From contig NC_015635.1 of NCBI RefSeq assembly GCF_000270245.1, positions 4,216,001 through 4,280,000 of the forward strand: a stretch of DNA of 64,000 nucleotides, in the 5' to 3' direction. This DNA is from Microlunatus phosphovorus NM-1. GTDB taxonomy: Bacteria > Actinomycetota > Actinomycetes > Propionibacteriales > Propionibacteriaceae. The notes under the pieces were generated by a model, which saw only the letters and a program-made list of their open reading frames with translations, searched no databases and was not told the DNA's origin. Below, one piece after another: positions 51,487-58,960 of the stretch. How positions within the stretch are numbered: position 1 is the stretch's first letter; each line of letters starts with the position of its first letter. Both the position numbers and the translations under genes were made by a program.

Positions 51487-52854
51487 TCAGGGAGTGATCT
51501 CGTCTAGTCGTTGGCTGCCGAGCGTCTTCGGGTGATAGCGACCGCGTACGGCGAATTCGCGGGCTCGATGACTGGACAAAGCCAGGAGCACCAATGTGCC
51601 GGTGGCAATGGTCGGCAGTTGGGAGATGCCGATCAGCTGGGATCCGCTGAGGTCGGCGAAGAAGGCACTGAGGATCGTGAGCACCGAATAGACCATCAGC
51701 AGCAGCCGAGACCAGTTGCGACCGACCCACGTCGCTGCTCCGAGGAGGATGTCCAGCACCGCCCCCGCTGCGATGATGGCTGCCGCGATGGTCACCAGCG
51801 TGGTCTGGTTGATCCCATCCGTGTCACCCACCTCCGCCTGGGTCCCTACCAGCCTGGGAGCGAGGACCATGACCAGCGCGAGCAGCAGAGTGCCGAAGCC
51901 ACGGACGACCGCTACCCCGCCGCCGAACACGGTCTGCGCGGGCCGCTTGTCCCGGCTATCGCTCTGCTGCTCGGACGGCACCGGTGCGGCCGGCACAGCT
52001 CGCAGATCCATGATCGGAAGATCACCGTCGGTCTGGATCAGGTCGCCGCCGCCGTTGCGCGAGTGATAGCCGCTGGAGAAGTCCTTGATCACCCGGACGG
52101 AGGAGTCCGGGTTCGCCTCGGTCACCGTATGCACCACGAAGTCTCGTTCGATGTCGGTGTTCGCCTCGATCTTGTGGGTGATCTGGAAGGTGAACAGCGA
52201 GAGCCCCACACTCTTGTCGAAGGTCCCGGCGGCGAGCCAGTCAACCGCATAGCCGCCGGGCAGCATCCAGCCGTCCGGACAGCGCCAGAACCGGACATGA
52301 TGACGCTGCGACGTACTGCCACCAACCTCTTGCTGGTAAGCGAAATCCTGCTGCCGATCGAACAGCAGCAGTGGGCTGACCGGCGCGTTCGGATAGCTCC
52401 GGCGCGCCACGGTGGCCGTGATCATCTTGCGACCGGACTTGGCATCGAGATCGTCGGCCCGGATCCAACCGGCCTTGGTCATCGCCTGGTGCAGTTGCCC
52501 CTCGTGCCCGAGCAGTGCGATGTTCACCGGGTCGCCGAGCAGCCCGTCCGCGGTGCGGGTCCGGCCGATGAAGTACCCCGGCACATAGATGACGGTGAGG
52601 ATCCGGTGCAGCCGCGGCAACAGCAGATAGGTGAACACGACCCAGAACGCCGCCAGCAACAGCAACGGCCAACCCGGGCGCACTCCCTGCCGCAGCAACA
52701 GGTACGCGAGCCACAGCGCAGCCAGCCCGGCGAACGCGAAGAACGCCGCGTCGATGTGGTCCATCAGGCTCGATCGTCGCCGGACAGACCGTCGGGTGGC
52801 AGTCACGGCGCTGAGTCTAGGATCCCACCGAGCTGTCTCCCGAACCGGTGACAT
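51487..52854 (-). CDS. LssY C-terminal domain membrane protein
   Basis: A 455-residue protein. Residues about 31-85 contain membrane helices (AAFFAFAGLAALWLAYLLL; WPLLLLAAFWVVFTYLLL). The middle (VNIALLGHEGQLHQAMTKAGWIRADDL, FAYQQEVGGSTSQRHHVRFWRCP) matches the LssY-C domain. Four hydrophobic segments lie at the end. LssY proteins occur next to PAP2 or DedA proteins in other bacteria; here it stands alone with FetB. Function unknown. The ATG at 52,854 has GAGG six bases upstream; the ATG at 52,764 is an alternative. Confidence 0.76.
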   Translation of the reverse strand: MSPVRETARWDPRLSAVTATRRSVRRRSSLMDHIDAAFFAFAGLAALWLAYLLLRQGVRPGWPLLLLAAFWVVFTYLLLPRLHRILTVIYVPGYFIGRTRTADGLLGDPVNIALLGHEGQLHQAMTKAGWIRADDLDAKSGRKMITATVARRSYPNAPVSPLLLFDRQQDFAYQQEVGGSTSQRHHVRFWRCPDGWMLPGGYAVDWLAAGTFDKSVGLSLFTFQITHKIEANTDIERDFVVHTVTEANPDSSVRVIKDFSSGYHSRNGGGDLIQTDGDLPIMDLRAVPAAPVPSEQQSDSRDKRPAQTVFGGGVAVVRGFGTLLLALVMVLAPRLVGTQAEVGDTDGINQTTLVTIAAAIIAAGAVLDILLGAATWVGRNWSRLLLMVYSVLTILSAFFADLSGSQLIGISQLPTIATGTLVLLALSSHRAREFAVRGRYHPKTLGSQRLDEITP

Positions 52855-52963
52855 CTCAGCCTCGACCTGGGCAGCTACCCGCGTAACTTCCTGCCTCGCA
52901 AGCGGTCGGAGCGCGAATCAATCAGTTGCTCAGGTCCATCGGCCGTTCAGGTCAATCAGCCGT

Positions 52964-53734
52964 TCAGGGCGCCCGATGAATCTCGATCCGCTCCCCGTCA
53001 GGATCGGTCAGCTCGATGTGCGGCGCGTCCTCGGTTACCAGCGTGGTCTCGAAGCCGGCGTCACGCAGACGCGCGTCCAGGACTTCGAGCGGCTCGTGAG
53101 TCTCGAACCCGATCCGCACCTCGTAAGCAGGCCCGAACAAGTCGTCGTCGGCCTCGCGGGCGCTTGGGGAGTCGACCTCGCCGGCATGGATGCCGATCAC
53201 CCCGGACCGCTCTCCCGCACGCAACCCGATCCACCAAGGATCGTCGTAGGACGATGCGACGAAGCCGAAGGAGGCGAACCAGGCCGCCTCGGCCTTCATC
53301 TCCGAAGTGACGCAGACCGCGACCACATCCAGACTCGGTGCCTCTTCCTCAGGGTGGGTGCGATAGCCCCCGTACAGGTCCTCCTGGCTGTCTCCGTTCA
53401 GCCCGATCACCCGGCCGTCGCGCGACGCCACGACCCCCTGCTTGCCGTACGTCTCGTCCCAGACCTTGACGTGGTGTCCCAGTTCGGTGAGTTCCTCGGC
53501 GGCCAACACGACATCCGTGGTCGCGAAGTTCAGCGCAGTATGTTGAGGCACCACGCCGGACTCGGTGTTGAGCGCATCGTGGACGCCCAGGGTCCCGGAA
53601 CGGCCATGGAAGGTCGCGAAGGTGCCGTTGTCGTGGCTGAACGACTTGTGCAGGCCGAGTCGGGTATAGAAGTCGATCATCGCCGGTGCGTTCGGCGAGA
53701 ACCGCAGGGGCCAGATCACGTACGGAAGAATCAT
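52964..53734 (-). CDS. two-domain VOC (glyoxalase/dioxygenase-fold) protein
   Basis: A 256-residue protein with two VOC units: residues 1-125 (VIWPLRFSPNAPAMIDFYTRLGL, HTALNFATTDVVLAAEELTELGHHVKVWDE) and 135-256 (VVAVCVTSEMKAEAAWFASFGFVA, APHIELTDPDGERIEIHRAP). Metal ligand candidates are visible in the second unit (Glu in HIELTDPDGERIEI). Substrate unknown: glyoxalase, antibiotic-binding and dioxygenase members share the fold. The ATG at 53,734 overlaps the stop of the ribbon-helix-helix gene by 4 nt, so expression is controlled by that upstream gene and its operator. Confidence 0.85.
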   Translation of the reverse strand: MILPYVIWPLRFSPNAPAMIDFYTRLGLHKSFSHDNGTFATFHGRSGTLGVHDALNTESGVVPQHTALNFATTDVVLAAEELTELGHHVKVWDETYGKQGVVASRDGRVIGLNGDSQEDLYGGYRTHPEEEAPSLDVVAVCVTSEMKAEAAWFASFGFVASSYDDPWWIGLRAGERSGVIGIHAGEVDSPSAREADDDLFGPAYEVRIGFETHEPLEVLDARLRDAGFETTLVTEDAPHIELTDPDGERIEIHRAP

Positions 53735-53889
53735 TGGGATTCCTTTCTGGACAGGTAGTCGGTGAGCGCGGACTGGACGACGGCCGACAGACTCCGGCCC
53801 TCGTCGATGGCTCGATGTTTGAAGGCTTTGACCAGGTCCGGCGGCAGATAGACGTTGAACTGGACCTTGGCGGGCGGCTTGTCCGGCAT
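53731..53889 (-). CDS. ribbon-helix-helix (CopG/Arc-type) DNA-binding protein
   Basis: A small protein of 52 residues. It reads MPDKPPAKVQFNVYLPPDLV, then KAFKHRAIDEGRSLSAVVQS and ALTDYLSRKESQ: an N-terminal beta strand (VQFNVYLPPDLV) followed by two helices, the typical RHH dimer fold. It is too short for most gene finders. The ATG lies 1 bp from a 22-bp near-palindrome that is very likely its operator. It overlaps the two-domain VOC gene (ATGA). The pair resembles an antitoxin-type regulator with its cargo, though the partner is an enzyme-fold protein, not a recognised toxin. Confidence 0.82.
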   Translation of the reverse strand: MPDKPPAKVQFNVYLPPDLVKAFKHRAIDEGRSLSAVVQSALTDYLSRKESQ

Positions 53890-53890
53890 A

Positions 53891-53912
53891 TCTAGAATGC
53901 TAGCAATCTAGA
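53891..53912. promoter_or_regulatory. 22-bp near-palindrome (RHH operator)
   Basis: Positions 53,891-53,912 form an inverted repeat with outer TCTAGA boxes and central TGCTAGCA; only one of eleven base pairs (A facing A) does not match. It is AT-rich in a GC-rich genome and ends 1 bp before the RHH gene's ATG. A further TCTAG is at 53,920. Confidence 0.75.
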
Positions 53913-54113
53913 GTCTTAGTGTCTAGCCGTGGCACGGCGAGCTGGCCGTGAATGCGGCGTCACCGTCCGTCTGGCGCCGCGGGGCCACGGATGATCGGCG
54001 ATTGAGCGTGCTGGGCGTACGTCTTGCGCCCCCGGGCCAAGGACGACCGCGGATCGACCGCAGCTCTCGCGCTGCACCGTGACTCGAGAGCGCTGGCCTC
54101 CGATCGCACAAGG

Positions 54114-55712
54114 TCAGCGGACGCTGATCGTCACGGTGTGCCAGCCGGTCGCGCCATCGGGGTCCGGTCGGGCCAACTCGGCGGTCTGTTGCTGGCCATC
54201 GGCATTCGTGGCCCGGACGGCGACCTCGTGGGTTCCGGGAGTCGCGTCCCAGCGATAGAGCCATTGCCGCCAGGTGTCGGGCCCGGTCGCCTCGGCCAGT
54301 TCCGCGGCGTGCCAGACGTCGTCGATGCCGACCTCGACCTTCGCGATCCCGGTGTGCTGATCCCAGGCCACGCCGGCGACCACCACCTGACCCGCGTCCA
54401 CGGTGTGTCTGCGAGGCACGTCGATCCGCGATGCCGTCTTGATCGGACCCTTGGCCGACCAACCAAGCGGAGTCCAATATCCCTGGTCTGCGTCGAACGT
54501 GGTGACCTTCAGCTGGCGTACCCACTTGGTGGCCGACACATAGCCGTAGAGCCCCGGCACCACCATCCGTACGGGATAGCCGTGCTCGAGCGGCAGCGCC
54601 TCGCCGTTCATACCGACCGCCAGCAGTGCTTGGCGATCCGGATCGGTCAGCACCGAAAGTGGCGTCCCGGCGGTCCAGCCATCCTGGCTGGTCGACAGCA
54701 CCATGTCAGCCCCGGCTTGCACGCCCGCCTGCGCCAGCAACTCGCGAATCGGGTAGCCCAGCCAGACCGCATTGCCGACCAGATCTCCGCCGACCTCGTT
54801 GGAGACGCACGTCAGTGTCGTGACGTGCTCGACCAACGGCTTGGCAATCAGGTCGCTGAAGGAGATGGTGACCTCACGCTCCACCATGCCCGTGACCGTG
54901 AGGGACCAGTCGGCGGCGGCGATGATCGGCAATTGCAGGGCCGTATCGATGCGATAGAAGTCCGCATTGGGCGTCAGGTAAGGCGACAGGTCGTCCACCC
55001 CCAAGTCAGCGCCGGCCGGGATCGGGTCGCGTCGGGTCGGGATCGGCAGCCGAAATCGTGACCGCGCCTCCTCCACCGCCCCGGCCGTCGCGATCAGCAA
55101 CCGTCCCGCGACTGCACTGGCAATGGCGACGGTTCCGACGACCGCGGTCCAGATCAGGAAGCTACGCCGGGCGAGCGTCGGCTCCAGCGGATCGGCAGTC
55201 TCTGATCCGGCTGCCGGGGCAGTCGCCGATGACCAGTCGGCCAGGCGACTCAGCAGGAGCCGCAGCACCAGATAGCCGACCGTGAGTCCGAGCACCGTGG
55301 GCACGATCGCGTCAAGCGATGCCTGATCGCCGGTCAGCACGGCCCCGATCCCGATGGCAGCCACGCCGGCGAAGACCAGCCCACCCGCGTACCGCCGTCG
55401 CTGCTCGAGTCGCCCGGCAAGCCCACAGAGGCCCAGCACGCCGAGCGCGACGATCACCAGCAGCACTGGCTTGTCCGCGGTGCCGAGCGTCTCCTTGCCC
55501 CAGTTGACCAAACCCGCCGGCAGCAGGTCGATGATCATGGAACCCACGGCGGCCACCGGGGAGCCGGCCGGAGCGATCAGGTACGCCGTCAGATCGGCGA
55601 CCGCCATCCCGGCCACTCCGCCGATCGCGCCACACAGCCAGCCCCAGCCGGCTCTGACTTCGGCTGCGGAACTGGCGGCGACCGGCTCCGCGCGAGGCGC
55701 CGTTTGTGTCAT
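54114..55712 (-). CDS. membrane-anchored sulfite oxidase-fold molybdopterin protein
   Basis: A 532-residue protein. The N-terminal 200 residues have about five membrane helices (WGWLCGAIGGVAGMAVADLTAYLI; PVLLVIVALGVLGLCGLAG; AGGLVFAGVAAIGIGAVL; VPTVLGLTVGYLVLRLLL; SFLIWTAVVGTVAIASAVAGRLL). The rest is the oxidoreductase domain with the molybdenum-ligand Cys in TLTCVSNEVGGDLVGNAVWLG, LEHGYPVRMVVPGLYGYVSATKWVRQLKVT and a C-terminal Mo-co dimerisation domain (VEVGIDDVWHAAELAEATGPDTWRQWLYRWDATPGTHEVAVRATNADG). It probably acts outside the membrane on an unknown oxyanion or sulfoxide. The ATG is at 55,712. Confidence 0.88.
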   Translation of the reverse strand: MTQTAPRAEPVAASSAAEVRAGWGWLCGAIGGVAGMAVADLTAYLIAPAGSPVAAVGSMIIDLLPAGLVNWGKETLGTADKPVLLVIVALGVLGLCGLAGRLEQRRRYAGGLVFAGVAAIGIGAVLTGDQASLDAIVPTVLGLTVGYLVLRLLLSRLADWSSATAPAAGSETADPLEPTLARRSFLIWTAVVGTVAIASAVAGRLLIATAGAVEEARSRFRLPIPTRRDPIPAGADLGVDDLSPYLTPNADFYRIDTALQLPIIAAADWSLTVTGMVEREVTISFSDLIAKPLVEHVTTLTCVSNEVGGDLVGNAVWLGYPIRELLAQAGVQAGADMVLSTSQDGWTAGTPLSVLTDPDRQALLAVGMNGEALPLEHGYPVRMVVPGLYGYVSATKWVRQLKVTTFDADQGYWTPLGWSAKGPIKTASRIDVPRRHTVDAGQVVVAGVAWDQHTGIAKVEVGIDDVWHAAELAEATGPDTWRQWLYRWDATPGTHEVAVRATNADGQQQTAELARPDPDGATGWHTVTISVR

Positions 55713-55764
55713 GCCTCCATCGTGCGCTCGTGCAAGTCAGCTGACAACGAACGATTCCCTTACG

Positions 55765-55998
55765 GTGGTGTGCGTCTCCGAGGAACTGTCTGCTCCCAAA
55801 CCGCCTCCGCTGGCCTTCGCGGCTGCCTGTGCCGCTCTGGGTCTGCCTGCGGACCAGGTGTTGATGGTCGGTGACAATCCGAAGACCGACATCGACGGCG
55901 CACTCGCGGCAGGGCTGCATGCTGCCTACATCTCTCGCGATGCCGTCGTCGAACGGCCGGGCTGGGGGAACCGCGTCCGCCAACTCTCTCGAACGTGA
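55765..55998 (+). pseudogene. C-terminal remnant of a HAD-superfamily hydrolase
   Basis: About 78 codons read VVCVSEELSAPKPPPLAFAAACAALGLPADQVLMVGDNPKTDIDGALAAGLHAAYISRD. This is motif III (the KP element) and motif IV (VGDNPKTDIDGA) of phosphoglycolate phosphatase-like HAD enzymes. The N-terminal nucleophile DxD, motif II and the cap domain are absent. The preceding sequence belongs to the opposite-strand molybdoenzyme gene. The fragment lies in a 445-bp gap (55,713-56,157) with no intact gene, so it is most probably a decayed gene. A GTG start at 55,765 or 55,768 is possible. Confidence 0.65.
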
Positions 55999-56037
55999 CC
56001 GAACTCAGGCTGTCTCCGATCGAAGCTTGAGGTGGCG

Positions 56038-56075
56038 GCGAACAAGGTGTGCGATCTTGCCGTGACATCCCGGCA
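56038..56075. repeat. 38-bp dispersed element, copy 2
   Basis: The reverse complement matches 16,937-16,974 at 32 of 38 positions. It keeps the TGCCG/CGGCA stem and the tail GATCGCACACCTT. It lies between the HAD remnant and the histidine kinase gene. Confidence 0.6.
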
Positions 56076-56157
56076 GAATCGCTCAGCTTCTGCGGGCCAC
56101 GGTGCAACATGCCAGCGGCACCGAGGCCCGTGCGGGCTGATGTAGGACTCTGGTCTG

Positions 56158-57438
56158 ATGTCTGATGAGAGCAACAGCCCTAGGCTGGCGCACGACATGA
56201 CCAGCTCGGGCGATCGCGTGAGAGACCCTGACCTGCCGGTCGCCCGTGGCCGAAGCTGGGCCCTCGACCTCATCCTCGCCGGCCTGGTCACCGGGATCTG
56301 TGTGCCGGCCAGCGATCCCTGGGGCCGGGACGCCATGGTGCTGTCGCTCCTGCTGACCTCCTCGCTGCTGGTGCGCCGCAGCCACCCCCGGGTTGCGCTC
56401 GCCTGGGCGACCACAGCGAGTCTGTTGCAGGTCTACTACCTGCCGACTCCGACGCTGAGCATCGTCGTCGTGCCGATGATCGTGTATGCGGTCACCCGCA
56501 ACGCCAGCCCTCGAACCGGCCTCGTCGCCTTGTGGATCGGACTTGCCGGCGCAGTCATCGGGCCGGCCAGATGGAGCGGTCTGACCGACAATCCGATCGC
56601 TTTCGCGGTGACGGCGACGGCCTGCGCTGCCATCGTGACCGGCGCCTATCTGCTCGGGCGCCAGCTCCGGGAACAGCAGATCAACCGCCGCCAGCGCGCC
56701 CAGGCCGAGCTGGAGCGACTACGGCTGCAGCAGTCGGAGCAGGAGCAGCGGGCCCGTGCGGTCGCCATCGACGAGCGGAGCCGGATCGCCCGGGAACTGC
56801 ACGACATCGTGGCCCACTCCCTGTCGGTGATCGTCGTGCAAGCCGAGGGCGGCCGGGCGGTGGTGCTGAAACGGCCGGAGGTAGGAGCCGAAGTGCTGGA
56901 CACGATCGCGGAGACCGGGCGTACTTCCCTGGCAGAGATGCGCCGCATCGTCGACGTCCTCCGTGGCGGTTCCGCAGAGGCCAGCTATCTGCCCTCCCCC
57001 GGCCTGGGAGATCTCGCCGAACTGGTGGCTCGCTCCGGTGATCGCTTCCAACTCCTCGTCCGGGGCACGACTCCGGCCGTCCCGGCGGCCATCGGACTCA
57101 CCGTCTATCGGGTCGTACAGGAGTCGATCACCAACGTGTTGAAGCATGCCGGGCCGGCGGCGACCGCTCAGATCCGGATCGACTATCTGCCTGCTTCGAT
57201 CGAGATCGAGGTCAGCGACGACGGCCGCGGCGCGGCCGCACACCATGCCGCCACGGACAGCCGAGCCGGCGCAGCCCCAGAGCCCGGGCACGGACTCCGC
57301 GGCATGGCCGAAAGGGTGTCGTTGATGCACGGCAGGCTCGATGCCAGGCCGCGGCCGGGCGGCGGCTTCGTTGTCCGAGCCTCGATCCCCCTGCCCGCCA
57401 CCACCACGACCGGCCCTGTATCTGGGAGCAGCTCATGA
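56158..57438 (+). CDS. NarL-type sensor histidine kinase
   Basis: A 426-residue membrane kinase. Four or five hydrophobic segments lie before residue 168, then a short coiled coil (RRQRAQAELERLRLQQSEQEQRARAVA) and the HisKA_3 phosphoacceptor His 215 in RIARELHDIVAHSLSVIVVQAEGG. The ATPase domain has VQESITNVLKHAG, VSDDGRGA and GHGLRGMAERVS. The first ATG at 56,158 is used. It overlaps the regulator gene by 4 nt. Together they probably sense cell-envelope or antibiotic stress and control the ABC exporter that follows. Confidence 0.93.
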   Translation: MSDESNSPRLAHDMTSSGDRVRDPDLPVARGRSWALDLILAGLVTGICVPASDPWGRDAMVLSLLLTSSLLVRRSHPRVALAWATTASLLQVYYLPTPTLSIVVVPMIVYAVTRNASPRTGLVALWIGLAGAVIGPARWSGLTDNPIAFAVTATACAAIVTGAYLLGRQLREQQINRRQRAQAELERLRLQQSEQEQRARAVAIDERSRIARELHDIVAHSLSVIVVQAEGGRAVVLKRPEVGAEVLDTIAETGRTSLAEMRRIVDVLRGGSAEASYLPSPGLGDLAELVARSGDRFQLLVRGTTPAVPAAIGLTVYRVVQESITNVLKHAGPAATAQIRIDYLPASIEIEVSDDGRGAAAHHAATDSRAGAAPEPGHGLRGMAERVSLMHGRLDARPRPGGGFVVRASIPLPATTTTGPVSGSSS

Positions 57439-58100
57439 TCACCGTCTTCCTGGTCGATGATCAGGCACTGGTCCGCAGCGGATTTGCCCTGTTGATCAAT
57501 GCCGAGGACGATCTCGAGGTCGTCGGTGAAGCGGCCGACGGTCAGCAGGCGGTGGATGCGCTCGCCCGACAACAGGTCGATGTGGTCCTGATGGACATCA
57601 GAATGCCGCGGATGGACGGCATCGAGGCCACCAGGTGCATCCTCGGCAGACCACAGCCACCCAAGATCTTGATCTTGACCACCTTCGATCTGGACGAGTA
57701 CGTCTACGCGGGTCTGCAAGCCGGGGCCAGCGGCTTCCTACTCAAGGACGCCCGTCCGACCGAGCTGCTCTCGGCCATCCGCAATGTCGCCGCCGGGGAT
57801 GCGGTCGTCGCACCGAGCGCAACCAGGAGACTGCTCGAGCATGTCCTGCCGACGCTGCCGGCGACCTCGCCGCCGAGCGGCCCGGACTCACGGCTGTCGG
57901 TGCTCACCGAACGCGAGATCGACGTTCTGGTGGAGATCGCCGATGGTGCGACCAACGCCGAGATCTGTCAGCGGCTCTATCTGGCCGAGGGCACGATGAA
58001 GACCCATATCGGCCGGCTGCTTTCCAAGCTCGGCATCCGGGACCGAGTCGGCCTGGTGCTGTTCGCGTACGAGACGGGGCTGGCACCGCGCGCGGGCTGA
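57435..58100 (+). CDS. NarL/LuxR-family response regulator
   Basis: A 221-residue regulator. The receiver domain has the acid pocket VDDQ, phospho-Asp 54 in VVLMDIRMPRMDG, and the conserved Thr in LILTTFDLDEYVYAGLQAGASGFLLKDA with Lys. The C-terminal LuxR helix-turn-helix is LTEREIDVLVEIADGATNAEICQRLYLAEGTMKTHIGRLLSKLGIRDR. It pairs with the kinase that overlaps it. The following ABC genes are the likely targets. Confidence 0.94.
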   Translation: MITVFLVDDQALVRSGFALLINAEDDLEVVGEAADGQQAVDALARQQVDVVLMDIRMPRMDGIEATRCILGRPQPPKILILTTFDLDEYVYAGLQAGASGFLLKDARPTELLSAIRNVAAGDAVVAPSATRRLLEHVLPTLPATSPPSGPDSRLSVLTEREIDVLVEIADGATNAEICQRLYLAEGTMKTHIGRLLSKLGIRDRVGLVLFAYETGLAPRAG

Positions 58101-58191
58101 TCACGATCAGCCCGTGGTCTGATCACGGGCGGAACAGGTCCCGACCGTGCTCCGATGTCACGCCGGGTCGGTGCCGACGAGGCTGATCGAC

Positions 58192-58959
58192 ATGTTCCTC
58201 ACCGCGCTACCACTCGAGCAGCCCAGCGTCGCGACCACGATCGCCGTCAGTGCTGTGAATCTCACCAAGACCTACGGCACCGGCGCGCGGAGCGTCCGGG
58301 CGGTGGACGGGATCAGCCTGGTCATCCCGCGCGGCACCTTCACCGCGATCATGGGACCGTCTGGGTCCGGCAAGTCCACCCTGATGCACTGCCTGGCCGG
58401 CCTCGACTCGGTCACCAGCGGACGGATCTTCCTTGGTGGACACGAGATCAGCCAGCTCCGCGATGCCGAGCTGACCAAGCTCCGCCGAGACCGGGTGGGC
58501 TTCGTGTTCCAGTCGTTCAACCTACTGCCCACGCTGACGGCACGGCAGAACATCCTGCTGCCGCTCGACCTGGCCGGCCGCCGAGTCGATGACCAGCGAT
58601 TGCAGAGCGTGGTGGCGTCGCTCGGCCTCACCGACCGGCTGCAACATCGACCCAGTGAGCTCTCCGGCGGGCAGCAGCAGCGGGTGGCGATCGCTCGGGC
58701 GCTGATCACCGAACCGGACGTGATCTTCGCCGATGAGCCCACCGGCGCCCTGGACTCGGTCAACGGCCAGGCATTACTCGCGCAGCTGCGGATGGCCAGC
58801 CGGGAACTCGGTCAGACAATCGTGATGGTCACCCACGATGCGGCCGCGGCCGCCTACGCGGACCGGGCGCTGCTGATCAACGACGGACAGTTGGTCGGCG
58901 ACCTCGATCATCCCGACGCCGACTCGATCCGGGTCGAGCTGAGCCAGGTCGGTGCCTGA
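58192..58959 (+). CDS. MacB/LolD-type ABC transporter ATPase
   Basis: A 255-residue ATPase. Walker A is [20 protein letters not shown] (near residue 55), the Q-loop [26 protein letters not shown], the signature [15 protein letters not shown], Walker [14 protein letters not shown] and the switch His VTHD. It energises the FtsX-like permease encoded next, probably exporting an antimicrobial or lipid compound or acting in mechanotransmission. The ATG at 58,192 is preferred; a GTG at 58,147 is possible. It is 91 bp after the response regulator gene and overlaps or abuts the permease gene. Confidence 0.93.
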   Translation: MFLTALPLEQPSVATTIAVSAVNLTKTYGTGARSVRAVDGISLVIPRGTFTAIMGPSGSGKSTLMHCLAGLDSVTSGRIFLGGHEISQLRDAELTKLRRDRVGFVFQSFNLLPTLTARQNILLPLDLAGRRVDDQRLQSVVASLGLTDRLQHRPSELSGGQQQRVAIARALITEPDVIFADEPTGALDSVNGQALLAQLRMASRELGQTIVMVTHDAAAAAYADRALLINDGQLVGDLDHPDADSIRVELSQVGA

Positions 58960-58960
58960 G

